Assembly (NCBI GenBank): GCA_963788965.1
Contig: CAWBIK010000004.1
Span: 186,001-250,000, forward strand
Length of the DNA: 64,000 nt
Source of the DNA: QHXQ01 sp963788965
Lineage (GTDB): Bacteria > Acidobacteriota > Blastocatellia > Pyrinomonadales > Pyrinomonadaceae
Direction of reading: 5' to 3'
In this document: positions 52,629 through 61,123 of the stretch, piece after piece
Layout: every line of letters begins with the position of its first letter
How positions within the stretch are numbered: the stretch's first letter is position 1
Notes under the pieces: generated by a model
Told to the model about the DNA's origin: nothing
The model's database searches: none
Seen by the model: the letters and a program-made list of their open reading frames with translations, nothing else
Translations under genes and position numbers: made by a program

Positions 52629-52644
52629 CTATCCGAACGGATAG
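52629..52644. promoter_or_regulatory. Operator-like palindrome 1 (CTATCC-N4-GGATAG)
   Basis: CTATCCGAACGGATAG, an almost perfect 16-base dyad in the leader of the FHA-GAF activator gene. A near-identical site begins 21 bases further on, so two dimers would sit on the same helix face. Probably an operator or enhancer; the binding protein is unknown. Confidence 0.55.
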
Positions 52645-52649
52645 CTTTC

Positions 52650-52665
52650 CTATCCAACCGGATAG
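52650..52665. promoter_or_regulatory. Operator-like palindrome 2 (CTATCC-N4-GGATAG)
   Basis: CTATCCAACCGGATAG, the partner of the site at 52629, with identical half-sites and a different centre. The 21-base period is two helical turns. Confidence 0.55.
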
Positions 52666-52785
52666 CGTTTGCCGGCTGCGCCCCAAGCGCGCGACACGCC
52701 GCGGCGAGGGCCGGCGCGCACCCTATCTTAATTCAATTCAGCACTTCGGGCGAGAAATCCTGTGCGCCCAACTTGCGCGCGCCGC

Positions 52786-52802
52786 GTGGCACACGACTTG
52801 TA
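52786..52802 (+). promoter_or_regulatory. Sigma54-like -24/-12 promoter
   Basis: GTGGCACACGACTTGTA has GG and GT separated by ten bases, against the consensus TGGCACG-N4-TTGCA; only the -12 C is replaced by T. It points at the small secreted peptide gene (52984) and lies within 160 bases of the paired palindromes, a typical enhancer distance for a sigma54 activator encoded next door. Confidence 0.45.
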
Positions 52803-52856
52803 ATGTACCCGTCATGTACGAACCAAACGGGTTGGGCTTGAATTGATAATTAATGA

Positions 52857-52918
52857 TCGGCGCGGGCTGTGGCGGCTGTTGCTCACCCCCCAAGAGTGTA
52901 GCTGCCCGCCCGCGCCGA
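52857..52918 (+). ncRNA. Structured leader hairpin upstream of small peptide gene
   Basis: Perfect 11-bp arms (TCGGCGCGGGC 52857-52867 and GCCCGCGCCGA 52908-52918) enclose 40 bases. If transcription starts near 52812, this is in the 5' leader, 55 bases before the ribosome site. It could be regulatory or merely stabilising. Confidence 0.35.
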
Positions 52919-52983
52919 GCCAGTCATACACGGGGGGCCCGGCCACGACCGCCGCCCCGAAGCGATCATAACCGGAGGCCGTC

Positions 52984-53121
52984 ATGCTGAAACGAGCTTG
53001 CACTTGCGCCGCACTCTTAACCGTCCTCGTCATCCTCGGTCTGCCCATCGCACAGGCGCGCGCCGGGCACACGACGCAACTCGCAGTGAGCAAGTTCTCT
53101 CCCCATCTGATCGGCCGCTAG
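52984..53121 (+). CDS. 45-residue secreted peptide
   Basis: ATG 52984 follows a strong GGAGG (52974-52978) at 5 bases. The 45 codons end at TAG 53119-53121. The product begins MLKRACTCAALLTVLVILGLP, a textbook signal peptide ending IAQARA, leaving a mature peptide GHTTQLAVSKFSPHLIGR of 18 residues if cleaved there. It has its own upstream sigma54-like promoter and two downstream hairpins, the second terminator-like, so it looks like a discrete single-gene transcription unit. Its placement between a sigma54 activator and a Roc-COR-TIR protein suggests a signal or envelope peptide; no known family recognised. Confidence 0.6.
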   Translation: MLKRACTCAALLTVLVILGLPIAQARAGHTTQLAVSKFSPHLIGR

Positions 53122-53194
53122 ATCGATCTCCATCAAAGCCCTGCGCCGCCGCCCCACCTCACCACCCACGCTAAGGGGCCAGCATCAGGCATAA

Positions 53195-53228
53195 CGCGGG
53201 GTTACACTTGTAGCAGTGCAACCCCGCG
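53195..53228 (+). terminator. Hairpin downstream of small peptide gene
   Basis: CGCGGGGTT and AACCCCGCG arms with additional pairing (ACACT/AGTG) inside. It lies 73 bases after the stop, and no T-run follows directly. Confidence 0.5.
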
Positions 53229-53237
53229 ACCACATTT

Positions 53238-53290
53238 AAAGCCCCGACGGCCACGACGCAAGTCTGTTGCTTCGTGGCCGTTGGGGCTTT
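53238..53290 (+). terminator. Strong terminator after small peptide gene
   Basis: AAAGCCCCGACGGCCACGA (53238-53256) pairs with its complement at 53271-53290 with one extra base, 18 or more pairs, ending in CTTT. It isolates the peptide gene from the Roc-COR-TIR gene 112 bases on. Confidence 0.65.
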
Positions 53291-53402
53291 GCTGCTTTGG
53301 CCGCGCAAAAAATAAACACAGTCCGGCCGAAAAGTTTTAAACTGTCGCCGCGCTCACCACTGCCGCCGCGCACTTCGTCACCTGACCGCCGGAGAAACTG
53401 TT

Positions 53403-56006
53403 ATGTCAGACAAGTCGCCTGTGGTAGCAAATCTCATTAAAGAGGCCCGCCGGACGCGCGCCGCTGAATTGAATCTATCCTTTCAGGACTTGACCGCGCT
53501 GCCGGAGTCCGTCGGGCAACTGACGCAGCTTCAATACCTGCATCTGACGGGCAACCAACTAACGACGTTGCCGGAGTCCATCGGCCGGTTAAAGCTGCTT
53601 CAGCGTTTATATCTTTCAGGCAATCAACTGACAACCTTACCGGAGTCCATCGGTCAACTAAAACTGCTCCAACGCCTAGACCTGTCGGGCAATCGACTAA
53701 CGACGCTGCCGGAGTCGATTGGTCAACTGACGCAGCTTCAGCGTTTGTATATCTCAGGCAATCAGTTGACGACGCTGCCTGAGTCTATCGGTGAGCTAAG
53801 GCTACTGCAACGCTTGGACCTATCGGGTAATCAACTGACAACGCTGCCGGAGTCGATTGGGCAACTGGCTAAAGTTACATACTTATATCTTGACGATAAC
53901 CGCCTGACGGCATTGCCCAAGTCCCTGAAAAATCTCGGCCTGCTGGCCGGGCTTTATCTTAACGGCAACGATGCGCTCGGTCTGCCGGTCGAAGTGCTGG
54001 GGCCGTCGCGGCGCGTGTTCAGCGCCAAGATTGCGAAGCCGACCGAGATTCTTGAATATTATTTTCGCGTGCGCGGTGGCGAGCGCCGGCCGTTGAATGA
54101 AGCCAAGCTCATCCTTGTCGGGCGGGGCGCGGTGGGCAAGACCTCGCTGGTCAACCGGCTGTTGGGTGGTCAGCTTGAACTCAACGAGAAAAAGACTGAA
54201 GGCATTAAGATAACGGAATGGTCGATCCAACTGAACGGCAAAGAGGACGTGCGGCTCAACATCTGGGACTTTGGCGGGCAGGAGATCATGCACGCCACGC
54301 ATCAGTTCTTCCTCACCCAACGCAGCCTCTATCTGCTCGTCCTCAACGGGCGCGAAGGCGGCGAGGATAAGGACGCCGAATACTGGCTCAAGCTCATCGA
54401 AAGCTTTGGCGGCGACTCGCCCGTCATCGTCGTGCTCAACAAGATCAAAGAGCATCCCTTCGACGTGAACCGCCGCGCCCTGCAACAGAAATATCCTGCG
54501 ATCCGCGACTTCATCAAAACGGACTGCGCGGACGGCACGGGCCTCGACCAACTGCGCAGAGCCATCGAGCGCGAGACGGATCGACTCGAACATTTGCGCG
54601 ATGCGTTTCCGGCCAGTTGGTTCAGTATCAAAGATGAGTTGCCAAAACTAAAAAAGAATTACTTGAGCTTTGACGAGTACCGCAAGGTGTGCGCGAAGTT
54701 TGGCGAGAAGGACGCGGCGGCGCAAGAGTTGCTCGCGGCTTATCTGCACAATCTCGGCATCGCCCTGAACTATAAGGACGACCCGCTGCAAGACATGCAC
54801 GTGCTGAACCCGCACTGGGTCACGAACGGCATTTACAAAGTTATCAATGCAGAGCGATTGGAACAACAGAAGGGCGTGATTCGGCTCAGCGAGCTATCCA
54901 AGATTCTCGACCGCGCCGAGTATCCGACGGCGATGCACCGTTTCATCTTCGATCTGATGAAGAAGTTCGACCTCTGCTTCAGCTTCCCGGACGATGACAC
55001 GCATTACCTGATCCCTGAATTGCTCGACAAGCAAGAACCGCCGGAGACGGCCGAGTTCAAGCCCGAAGAGTGTCTGAACTTTCAATATCATTACCCGGTG
55101 CTGCCGGAGGGTCTGCTGCCGCGCTTCATCGTCCGCACCCACACGCTGAGCGAAGGACTGCCGCGCTGGCGCACGGGCGTGATCGTGCAGTTTGAAGGCA
55201 ACCGCGCGCTGGTTAAGGCCGACGTGTTGGATAAGCAGGTGTTCGTCTCGGTCGCCGGCCCCGTGGCGAGTCGGCGACGCTTGCTCGCAGTCATCCGGTC
55301 AGACTTTGATCGGATTCATCGTGACATACGCAACTTGCAACCGCAGGAGATGGTCCCGCTGCCGGCGCATCCGGCCGAGGTCGTGTCGTATCAAGAACTG
55401 CTCGTGCTGGAACAGGAAGGCGAGCGCGAGTTTAAGAAGGTCGTGGGCGGCCGCGTGCTCAAGCTCGACGTGAGTGAACTGCTCAACGGCATAGACCTTG
55501 AAGGCACACGTAGAAAAGCGCGCGCGCTGAATGTGCCACGAGCCGCGCGCCTCTTCTATAGTTATTCGCACAAAGACGAAAACCTGCGCAACGAGTTGGA
55601 GACGCATCTGAAACTGTTGGAGCAGCAAGGGCTGATCGAAACGTGGCACGACCGCAAGATCGAACCGGGCGACGGCTGGCGACAGAAGATTGACGACGAC
55701 TTGGAGCGGGCCGACATCATTCTATTGCTCGTGAGCGCCGATTTCATCGCTTCCGATTATTGCTACGAGGTCGAGATGCAACGTGCCCTTGAGCGCGACC
55801 GCAACGGCGAAGCGACGGTGATTCCCATTATCTTGCGTGACACAGATTTGCACGCTGCCCCGTTCGCGGAGTTGCAACACCTACCGACGGACGGGCGCGC
55901 GGTCATGTCTTGGCCGATTAAAGATTCAGCGTGGCGTAACGTCGCGGAAGGGATTAGAAAAGTGGCGGAACGCAAGCGCAAGCAATCCGGTCGCCGGGGC
56001 GAATGA
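53403..56006 (+). CDS. LRR-Roc-COR-TIR protein (bacterial Roco with TIR effector)
   Basis: 867 residues in four parts. About eight 23-residue leucine-rich repeats (residues 20-205, consensus LPESIGQLxxLQRLxLSGNQLTT) come first. The Roc GTPase (about 230-400) has P-loop GRGAVGKTS, G3 DFGGQE and G4 NKIKE. The COR dimerisation region spans about 400-650 (VLNPHWVTNGIYKVINAE, YHYPVLPEGLLPRFIVRTH). The C-terminal TIR domain (about 710-867) has FYSYSHKDE, DRKIEPGDGW and SADFIASDYCYEVEMQRAL, with Glu789/Glu791 as candidate NADase residues. No transmembrane segment, so cytoplasmic. Roco GTPases switch by nucleotide-dependent dimerisation, and TIR domains of many bacterial immune proteins degrade NAD or make signalling nucleotides. 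Confidence 0.9.
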   Translation: MSDKSPVVANLIKEARRTRAAELNLSFQDLTALPESVGQLTQLQYLHLTGNQLTTLPESIGRLKLLQRLYLSGNQLTTLPESIGQLKLLQRLDLSGNRLTTLPESIGQLTQLQRLYISGNQLTTLPESIGELRLLQRLDLSGNQLTTLPESIGQLAKVTYLYLDDNRLTALPKSLKNLGLLAGLYLNGNDALGLPVEVLGPSRRVFSAKIAKPTEILEYYFRVRGGERRPLNEAKLILVGRGAVGKTSLVNRLLGGQLELNEKKTEGIKITEWSIQLNGKEDVRLNIWDFGGQEIMHATHQFFLTQRSLYLLVLNGREGGEDKDAEYWLKLIESFGGDSPVIVVLNKIKEHPFDVNRRALQQKYPAIRDFIKTDCADGTGLDQLRRAIERETDRLEHLRDAFPASWFSIKDELPKLKKNYLSFDEYRKVCAKFGEKDAAAQELLAAYLHNLGIALNYKDDPLQDMHVLNPHWVTNGIYKVINAERLEQQKGVIRLSELSKILDRAEYPTAMHRFIFDLMKKFDLCFSFPDDDTHYLIPELLDKQEPPETAEFKPEECLNFQYHYPVLPEGLLPRFIVRTHTLSEGLPRWRTGVIVQFEGNRALVKADVLDKQVFVSVAGPVASRRRLLAVIRSDFDRIHRDIRNLQPQEMVPLPAHPAEVVSYQELLVLEQEGEREFKKVVGGRVLKLDVSELLNGIDLEGTRRKARALNVPRAARLFYSYSHKDENLRNELETHLKLLEQQGLIETWHDRKIEPGDGWRQKIDDDLERADIILLLVSADFIASDYCYEVEMQRALERDRNGEATVIPIILRDTDLHAAPFAELQHLPTDGRAVMSWPIKDSAWRNVAEGIRKVAERKRKQSGRRGE

Positions 56007-56089
56007 AGGCAAACCGACAACGTGCGGCCGCCTTCGGGCCGCGTAAGAACAAGACGCAAAGCAGTCTTTACACTTGGCCGAAAACTGAT

Positions 56090-56119
56090 CGGGGTGGCGA
56101 CTTATAAGTCGCCACCCCG
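56090..56119. terminator. Perfect palindromic terminator
   Basis: CGGGGTGGCGACTTA directly followed by its complement, 15 bp, between the convergent Roco-TIR and acyl-CoA dehydrogenase genes. On the minus strand GATCAGTTTTCGG follows. Confidence 0.7.
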
Positions 56120-56144
56120 CATGCTTGCCCGGCTTATGTTTCGC

Positions 56145-57377
56145 TCAATCGGCCGCGACGGCTTCGTGCGCTTCCGTGGGTTTGTAGGGCGGGAGCGTGA
56201 TGCGCGCGGGCTTCTCTTTTTTGAGGCCGAGCGCCCAGTCGGCTTGCATGAGCGTGTGGATGTCGCGTGTGCCTTCGTAGATGACGGCGGCTTTGCAGTT
56301 GCGTAAGTAGCGTTCGACGGGGTAGTCGTTGGAATAGCCGTTCGCGCCGTGGACTTCGATGGCCATCGAGGCGGCGTGTTCGCTGCGGACGGTGGCCTGC
56401 CATTTGGCTAAGCTGGTTTCGCGGGCGTTGACCTTGCCTTCGTTCTTGAGATGGCCGGCGCGCAGCCAGAGCAGATGGCACATCTGATAGTCGGCTTCCA
56501 TCACGGCGATCTTCTGTTTGACTAATTGATGATTGGCGATCTTCGTGCCGAACGTCTCGCGCGTGTTGGCGTAAGCGACGGACGCATCACGACTCGCGCG
56601 AATGATGCCGGTCGCGCCGGAGGCGACGGTGTAGCGGCCTTGCTCAAGTGCGAACATGGCGATCTTGAAGCCTTCGCCTTCTTCGCCGACGCGGTTCTCT
56701 TTCGGCACGCGCACGTCCTGCAAAGAGAAGTAGCCGGTGTTGCCGGCGCGTATGCCCATCTTGCCGTGGATCGTGCCGGATGAAAAACCGGGCATGCCGC
56801 GTTCGACGATGAAGCAGGACATGCCGGAGTGGTCGCGCTTGCGTCGCTTCTCTTCATCGGTCCAACAGAAGAACAGGAAGTTGTCGGCCACGTCCGCGAG
56901 ACTGATCCACATCTTCTCGCCGTTCAAGACATACTCGTCGCCTTCGCGTCGCGCGGTCGAGCGCGCACCAACCACGTCCGAACCCGCGCCCGGTTCGGTC
57001 AAACCATACGTAGCGAGTTTCTCACCTTTAGCTTGCGGCACAAGGTACTTCTGCTTCTGCTCCTCAGTGCCCCACGCGTAGAGCGTCAACGAATTGAGGC
57101 CCGTATGCACAGACATGACGACGCGCAGGAACGTGTCCACAGCTTCGAGTTCTTCGCACACAAGACCGAGCGCGATGTAGTCGAAGTCCGCGCCGCCATA
57201 CTGTTCGGGGATGCAAACGCCAAGCAGATTCAACTCAGCCATCTTGTCGATGATGGCGCGGTCAAACTGCTGCTTCTCGTCTAACTCCTTGATGCGCGGC
57301 GCAACCTCTTTGAGCGCGAACTCGCGCACGGTGTTGCGGATGGACAAGTGATCTTCGGTCAGTTCAAAGTCAATCAT
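56145..57377 (-). CDS. Acyl-CoA dehydrogenase
   Basis: 410 residues. FAD-dependent alpha,beta-desaturation of an acyl-CoA, the first step of beta-oxidation or branched-chain degradation. Motifs are YGLTEPGAGSDVVGARSTA (FAD/substrate loop), EKMWISLADVADNFLFFCWTD, GIRAGNTGYFSLQDVRVP, the signature QMCHLLWLRAGHLKNEGK region and IYEGTRDIHTLMQA, whose Glu is the usual catalytic base of short-chain enzymes. The start is MIDFELTEDHLSIRNTVREFA. Electrons pass to ETF. No other beta-oxidation gene is adjacent. Confidence 0.93.
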   Translation of the reverse strand: MIDFELTEDHLSIRNTVREFALKEVAPRIKELDEKQQFDRAIIDKMAELNLLGVCIPEQYGGADFDYIALGLVCEELEAVDTFLRVVMSVHTGLNSLTLYAWGTEEQKQKYLVPQAKGEKLATYGLTEPGAGSDVVGARSTARREGDEYVLNGEKMWISLADVADNFLFFCWTDEEKRRKRDHSGMSCFIVERGMPGFSSGTIHGKMGIRAGNTGYFSLQDVRVPKENRVGEEGEGFKIAMFALEQGRYTVASGATGIIRASRDASVAYANTRETFGTKIANHQLVKQKIAVMEADYQMCHLLWLRAGHLKNEGKVNARETSLAKWQATVRSEHAASMAIEVHGANGYSNDYPVERYLRNCKAAVIYEGTRDIHTLMQADWALGLKKEKPARITLPPYKPTEAHEAVAAD

Positions 57378-57547
57378 ATTGAAGTTTCCTTAACAGAGAT
57401 TGAGTTACATGCACACGCTCGGCGCGCGAGGGCAACAGGCCGTCAGTCGTTGATTCGTTACGGAATGTACCGCGAGCTTTAAAGTGCATCTTACAACAGC
57501 GCGTGCTGACATGAAAAACGCGGAACTGCGTCGCACATCTAAGAAAA

Positions 57548-57621
57548 TTCACCACCAAGCCTCGAAGCCACGAAAGCAACATGACAAGCTTGCTTTTGTG
57601 GCTTCGTGGCTTGGTGGTGAA
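57548..57621. repeat. Family A octamer palindrome, copy 5
   Basis: Thirty-two-base arms (57548-57579, 57590-57621) with two mismatches and a 10-base centre, made of CCACCAAG/CTCGAAGC/CACGAAAG units. It lies between the acyl-CoA dehydrogenase start and the nucleotidyltransferase stop. Confidence 0.9.
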
Positions 57622-57636
57622 TCCGGCCGTGCTTGA

Positions 57637-59042
57637 TTAGCCTTCAGCGTCATTGTCATCGATCAGCTTGCGGGCCGCCGCGACGGCTTCTGCCAACGTG
57701 CGGACGCGCCCGTCAAGTTGTAGCTCATAGACGGCAGAGAGGACGCGGCCGAACTGTGGCGAAGGTTGCAGGCCCAACTCGATCAGGTGACGACCCAAGA
57801 GCAGCGGCGCGGGCGCGCTTTGCGCGACTTCGAGTTCGCGGGCGCGAGCGATGAACCACTCTTGCGGCACGGCGTCGAACCAGCGTTCGCGCGCCACCCA
57901 CGGCGCGTTGCGCCCTAAGGTGTCCGCACGCGCGACGCGATAGAGCAGTTCGAGTTCGCAGCGACGTGCGAGCCGACGAAACGCGCCGTCGCCGATCTGT
58001 TCGCGCTGTTTATAAAACTCGCCCGGTTTCAAATGTGCGCGGACAAGTTCGACGACCTGCGCGCGCACGTCGTAGCCGTCGAACGTGAAGATTTTCAGCC
58101 GGTCTAAAAAACTCAGCGTCGGCGCGACGCCCGCTTCGTCGTGCCCGCGCGAGCGGATGCGCCCTTCGACGAACTCGGTTGTCGCGGGCTTGCCGAAGTC
58201 GTGCGCGAGCGCCGCCAGCATGACCGCGACCTGTTTCGCGTAAGGCAGATCGTCAACCAGTTCACGTGCGCGATCAAGCACGAGCCACGTATGCACATCG
58301 ACCGTGCCTTCGGGATGCCACTCGCTCTCTTGCGGCACGCCGACGAGCGCCTGCACTTCGGGAAACAGTTGCGCCGTCGCACCAAGCTGCCCCAACCACT
58401 CGAAGCCGATGGCCGCCACGCGGCCCGCAACAGCAACTTTTCCAACTCGCCCCAGACGCGCTCGGCCGGCAAGTCCGACAGATCAATCGTGCGACACAAG
58501 GCGACCGTCTCCGGGTCGATCTGAAACTCGAAACGAGCGGCGAGTTGGGCGGCGCGCAGGACGCGCAAGGAGTCTTCGACGAACGTGTCGGGCGCGACCG
58601 CGCGGAGCAGTTTGCGTTCAAGGTCCGCGCGCCCGTTGAAAGGATCGATGATCTCGTCGGTGCGCGGATCGGCGAGGATGGCGTTGATGGTGAAGTCGCG
58701 GCGGCGCGCGGCCTCCGCCACGTCCATGTGCGGGTCGCCTTCGATGACGAAGCCGCGATGGCCGCGCCCGGCTTTGCGCTCGCGGCGCGGCAGCGACACG
58801 TCCAAATTCGCGCCCAGCTTATAGACCGTGAACGCCTCGCCGACCGCATCCACGCGCCCCAACCGTTCGAGCAGCGCGCGCAAACGTTCCGGCGCAACGC
58901 CGTAGACTTCAACGTCCCAATCCTTCGACGCATGCCCCAACAACGCATCGCGCACGCAGCCGCCGACCAACAGCGCGCGCCCGCCCGCAGCATGCACGGA
59001 CTCTGCAAGGCGCATTACTTTGGCGGGAACGTGAATGAACAT
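57637..59042 (-). CDS. CCA-adding / poly(A)-polymerase-family nucleotidyltransferase with HD domain (one frame break)
   Basis: About 468 residues. The head domain has VGGCVRDALLGH, the catalytic DWDVEVYG (Asp-x-Asp), RRRDFTINAI and DPFNGRADLERKLLRAV, with VEDSLRVLRAAQLAARFEF as the tRNA-binding neck. The C-terminal part is an HD phosphohydrolase (TWLVLDRA ... LAALAHDFGKPAT). A frame change near 58408 joins LLLRA to VAAIGFEWL and looks like a one-base loss in GCCGCGTGG. The start is set at 59042 (MFIHVPAKVMRL); the longer frame runs into a family A repeat. Matures or repairs tRNA 3' ends. The HD fusion resembles proteobacterial Cca. Confidence 0.87.
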
Positions 59043-59050
59043 CACGACTA

Positions 59051-59123
59051 AATTAACCACACAGACACGAAGACACAAAAGAACAGATCGTTAATTTGTG
59101 TCTTCGTGTCTGTGTGGTTAATT
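59051..59123. repeat. Family A octamer palindrome, copy 6 (perfect)
   Basis: Perfect 29-base arms (AATTAACCACACAGACACGA... at 59051-59079 and its exact complement at 59095-59123) separated by 15 bases. It covers the leader of the nucleotidyltransferase gene. Confidence 0.92.
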
Positions 59124-59134
59124 GTATTTACGCT

Positions 59135-59560
59135 TCAGGCCGGATCAGGATTATCAGTATCGTCTTCATCAAAAAACTCTTCGTCGTCGAACTCGTCATC
59201 GGCCACCGCGTCCGGTTCATCGGTCAGCACTTGTATGCCGCGCATCGAAGGCAGGCAACTTAGGACCTGCACGCGTTCGACCCGTGCCATGTTGTCGGCC
59301 GCGTGCCAGAGCTTGACCCAGAAGGTGCGCGTCTCGGTGTGGATGGCGAAGGTTGAACCGTCGCGCATGACGGGCACGAGTTCCGCATGCGTGCCCGCGC
59401 GCAACGTCGTCACCAACTCATGAATGAACGGGCGCATGTTGTCGAACTGCACGACGACCGCAGATTCTTCAACTTCGGCCGGCGGCAACTCGACCGGCTC
59501 ATCCGCTTCGAGCAGCAGCCGCACGTCCGTGCGTTGTGTTTTCAACTTACGAATAGCCAT
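59135..59560 (-). CDS. Conserved-looking hypothetical protein with acidic tail
   Basis: 141 residues. The body (VVVQFDNMRPFIHELVTTLRAGTHAELVPVMRDGSTFAIHTETRTFWVKLWHAADNMARVERV) looks like a small alpha/beta fold without cofactor motifs. The last 30 residues are almost all Asp and Glu (DEFDDEEFFDEDD). No signal peptide or membrane segment. It shares the strand with glycyl-tRNA synthetase, 35 bases after its stop, so co-transcription is likely. No family recognised. Confidence 0.6.
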   Translation of the reverse strand: MAIRKLKTQRTDVRLLLEADEPVELPPAEVEESAVVVQFDNMRPFIHELVTTLRAGTHAELVPVMRDGSTFAIHTETRTFWVKLWHAADNMARVERVQVLSCLPSMRGIQVLTDEPDAVADDEFDDEEFFDEDDTDNPDPA

Positions 59561-59595
59561 AAAATCGCTCGCACCTTAGCGGTCGCAGATCAAAC

Positions 59596-61123
59596 TTAAA
59601 GAGTTACGCTCAACTGGCTTGCGCCGTCAGTTGACGACTCCGTTGCGTCTGAAGTTTCCGTCGGGCCTGTGACGGGCACAGGTCCTTTCAAACGCGCGAG
59701 CAGATATTGCTGCAACTCGGTGACAGCTACGCGCTCTTGCTGCCATGTGTCGCGGTCGCGGACGGTGACGGCCGAGTCTTCGAGCGATTGGTGATCGACT
59801 GTGACGCAGAAGGGCGTGCCGATCTCGTCCTGCCGCGCGTAGAGTTTGCCGATGCCGCCCGTATCGTCATAGACGGCGCGCAGCAAAGGTTGCAGCGAAC
59901 GCTTGAGCGCCTTTGCCAGCGCCACGATCTCCGGCTTGTTCTTCGCCAGCGGCAAGACCGCGACCTTGATCGGCGCAAGCTCCGGGTGCAGCTTTAAGAC
60001 CACGCGCGTCTCGCCCTTCTCGGTCGTGCGCTCGGTGTAAGCGTCCATCAAAAACGCGAGCACGGAGCGATTGACGCCCGCTGCCGGTTCGACGACGTGT
60101 GGGTAGTAACGCTCCTTCGTCGCCTCGTCGAAGTAAGACAGGTCTTCGGTCGCGTCGGCGTTGACGCGCTTACCTTCATCGTTCACGGGTTTGTTCGAGT
60201 GCGACTTCAGATCGAAGTCTGTGCGATAGGCGATGCCCATGAGTTCTTCCCATTGGCGCGCGGCTTCGTCGCGTTCGGGGAAGTAGCGATACATGATGTC
60301 CACCGTGCGGCGCGAATAGTGCGCTAACTCGGCGGCGGGCACTTCATGCAGATGCAGGTTCGCACGATTGAGGCCGAGATGCGTGTACCACGCAAGATAT
60401 TGCTCGACCCAGTAGTCAACGAGTTTTGAATGTTCCTCATTCGGGCGCACGAAGTACTCCATCTCCATCTGCTCGAACTCGCGCGTGCGCAGGATGAAGT
60501 TGCCCGGCGTGATCTCGTTACGAAACGACTTGCCGATCTGCGCGACGCCGAACGGAATCTTGCGCCGCATCGTCTGCTGCACGTTCAGGAAGTTGATGAA
60601 GATGCCCTGCGCCGTCTCAGGCCGCAGATAGGCAAGCGCCGTCGGATCGTCTTCGTCCGCCACCGCGCCGAGCGTCGTGCGAAACATCATGTTGAAAGGG
60701 CGCGATTCAGTCCAATCCGTCGCGCCGCAGTTCGGACACTTGACCGCAGCGAACACGTCGCCGGCCGCACCGAGCGGCGCGTGCGTCTGCTCGACACCGC
60801 CGCTCTCTTCCAGCAGTTTGTCGGCGCGGAAGCGTTGCTTGCACTTGCGACAATCAATCAGCGGATCATGAAACGTCGCCTCATGCCCGGAGTATTTCCA
60901 CACGAGCCGGTTGAGGATGATAGACGAGTCGATGCCTTCGATGTCGTCGCGCTCATAGACGAGCCAACGCCACCACGCGCGCTTGACGTTGTTCGACAGT
61001 TCGACGCCCAACGGGCCGTAGTCCCACGCGCTGCCCAAGCCCCCGTAAATCTCCGACGAAGGGAAGACGAATCCGCGCCGCTTAGCCAACGCAGACGATG
61101 GTATCAATGTTCGGTGCAGCCAA
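59596..61123 (-). CDS. glyQS: Glycyl-tRNA synthetase, alpha2 type (one frame break near start)
   Basis: About 508 residues, class II synthetase charging tRNA-Gly. Visible are AKRRGFVFPSSEIYGGLGSAWDYGPLG, the zinc-ribbon pairs CRKCKQ and CPNCGATDWTESRPFN, motif 2 (AQIGKSFRNEITPGNFILRTREFEQMEMEYF), motif 3 (GVNRSVLAFLMDAY) and the anticodon-binding domain (KVAVLPLAKNK ... GIGKLYARQDEIGTPFC). The true start appears to be TTG 61123 behind GGAGGT, giving MAAPNIDTIV. A one-base frame change at about 61092 then restores the usual DTIVALAKRRGF. The C-terminal PVTGPTETSDATESSTDGASQ is a non-conserved tail. Confidence 0.92.

Noticed and set aside
53500..53900. Regular 69-base repeats that might look like a CRISPR or minisatellite
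   Set aside because: They are in frame and encode leucine-rich repeats with normal substitution patterns; there are no spacers.
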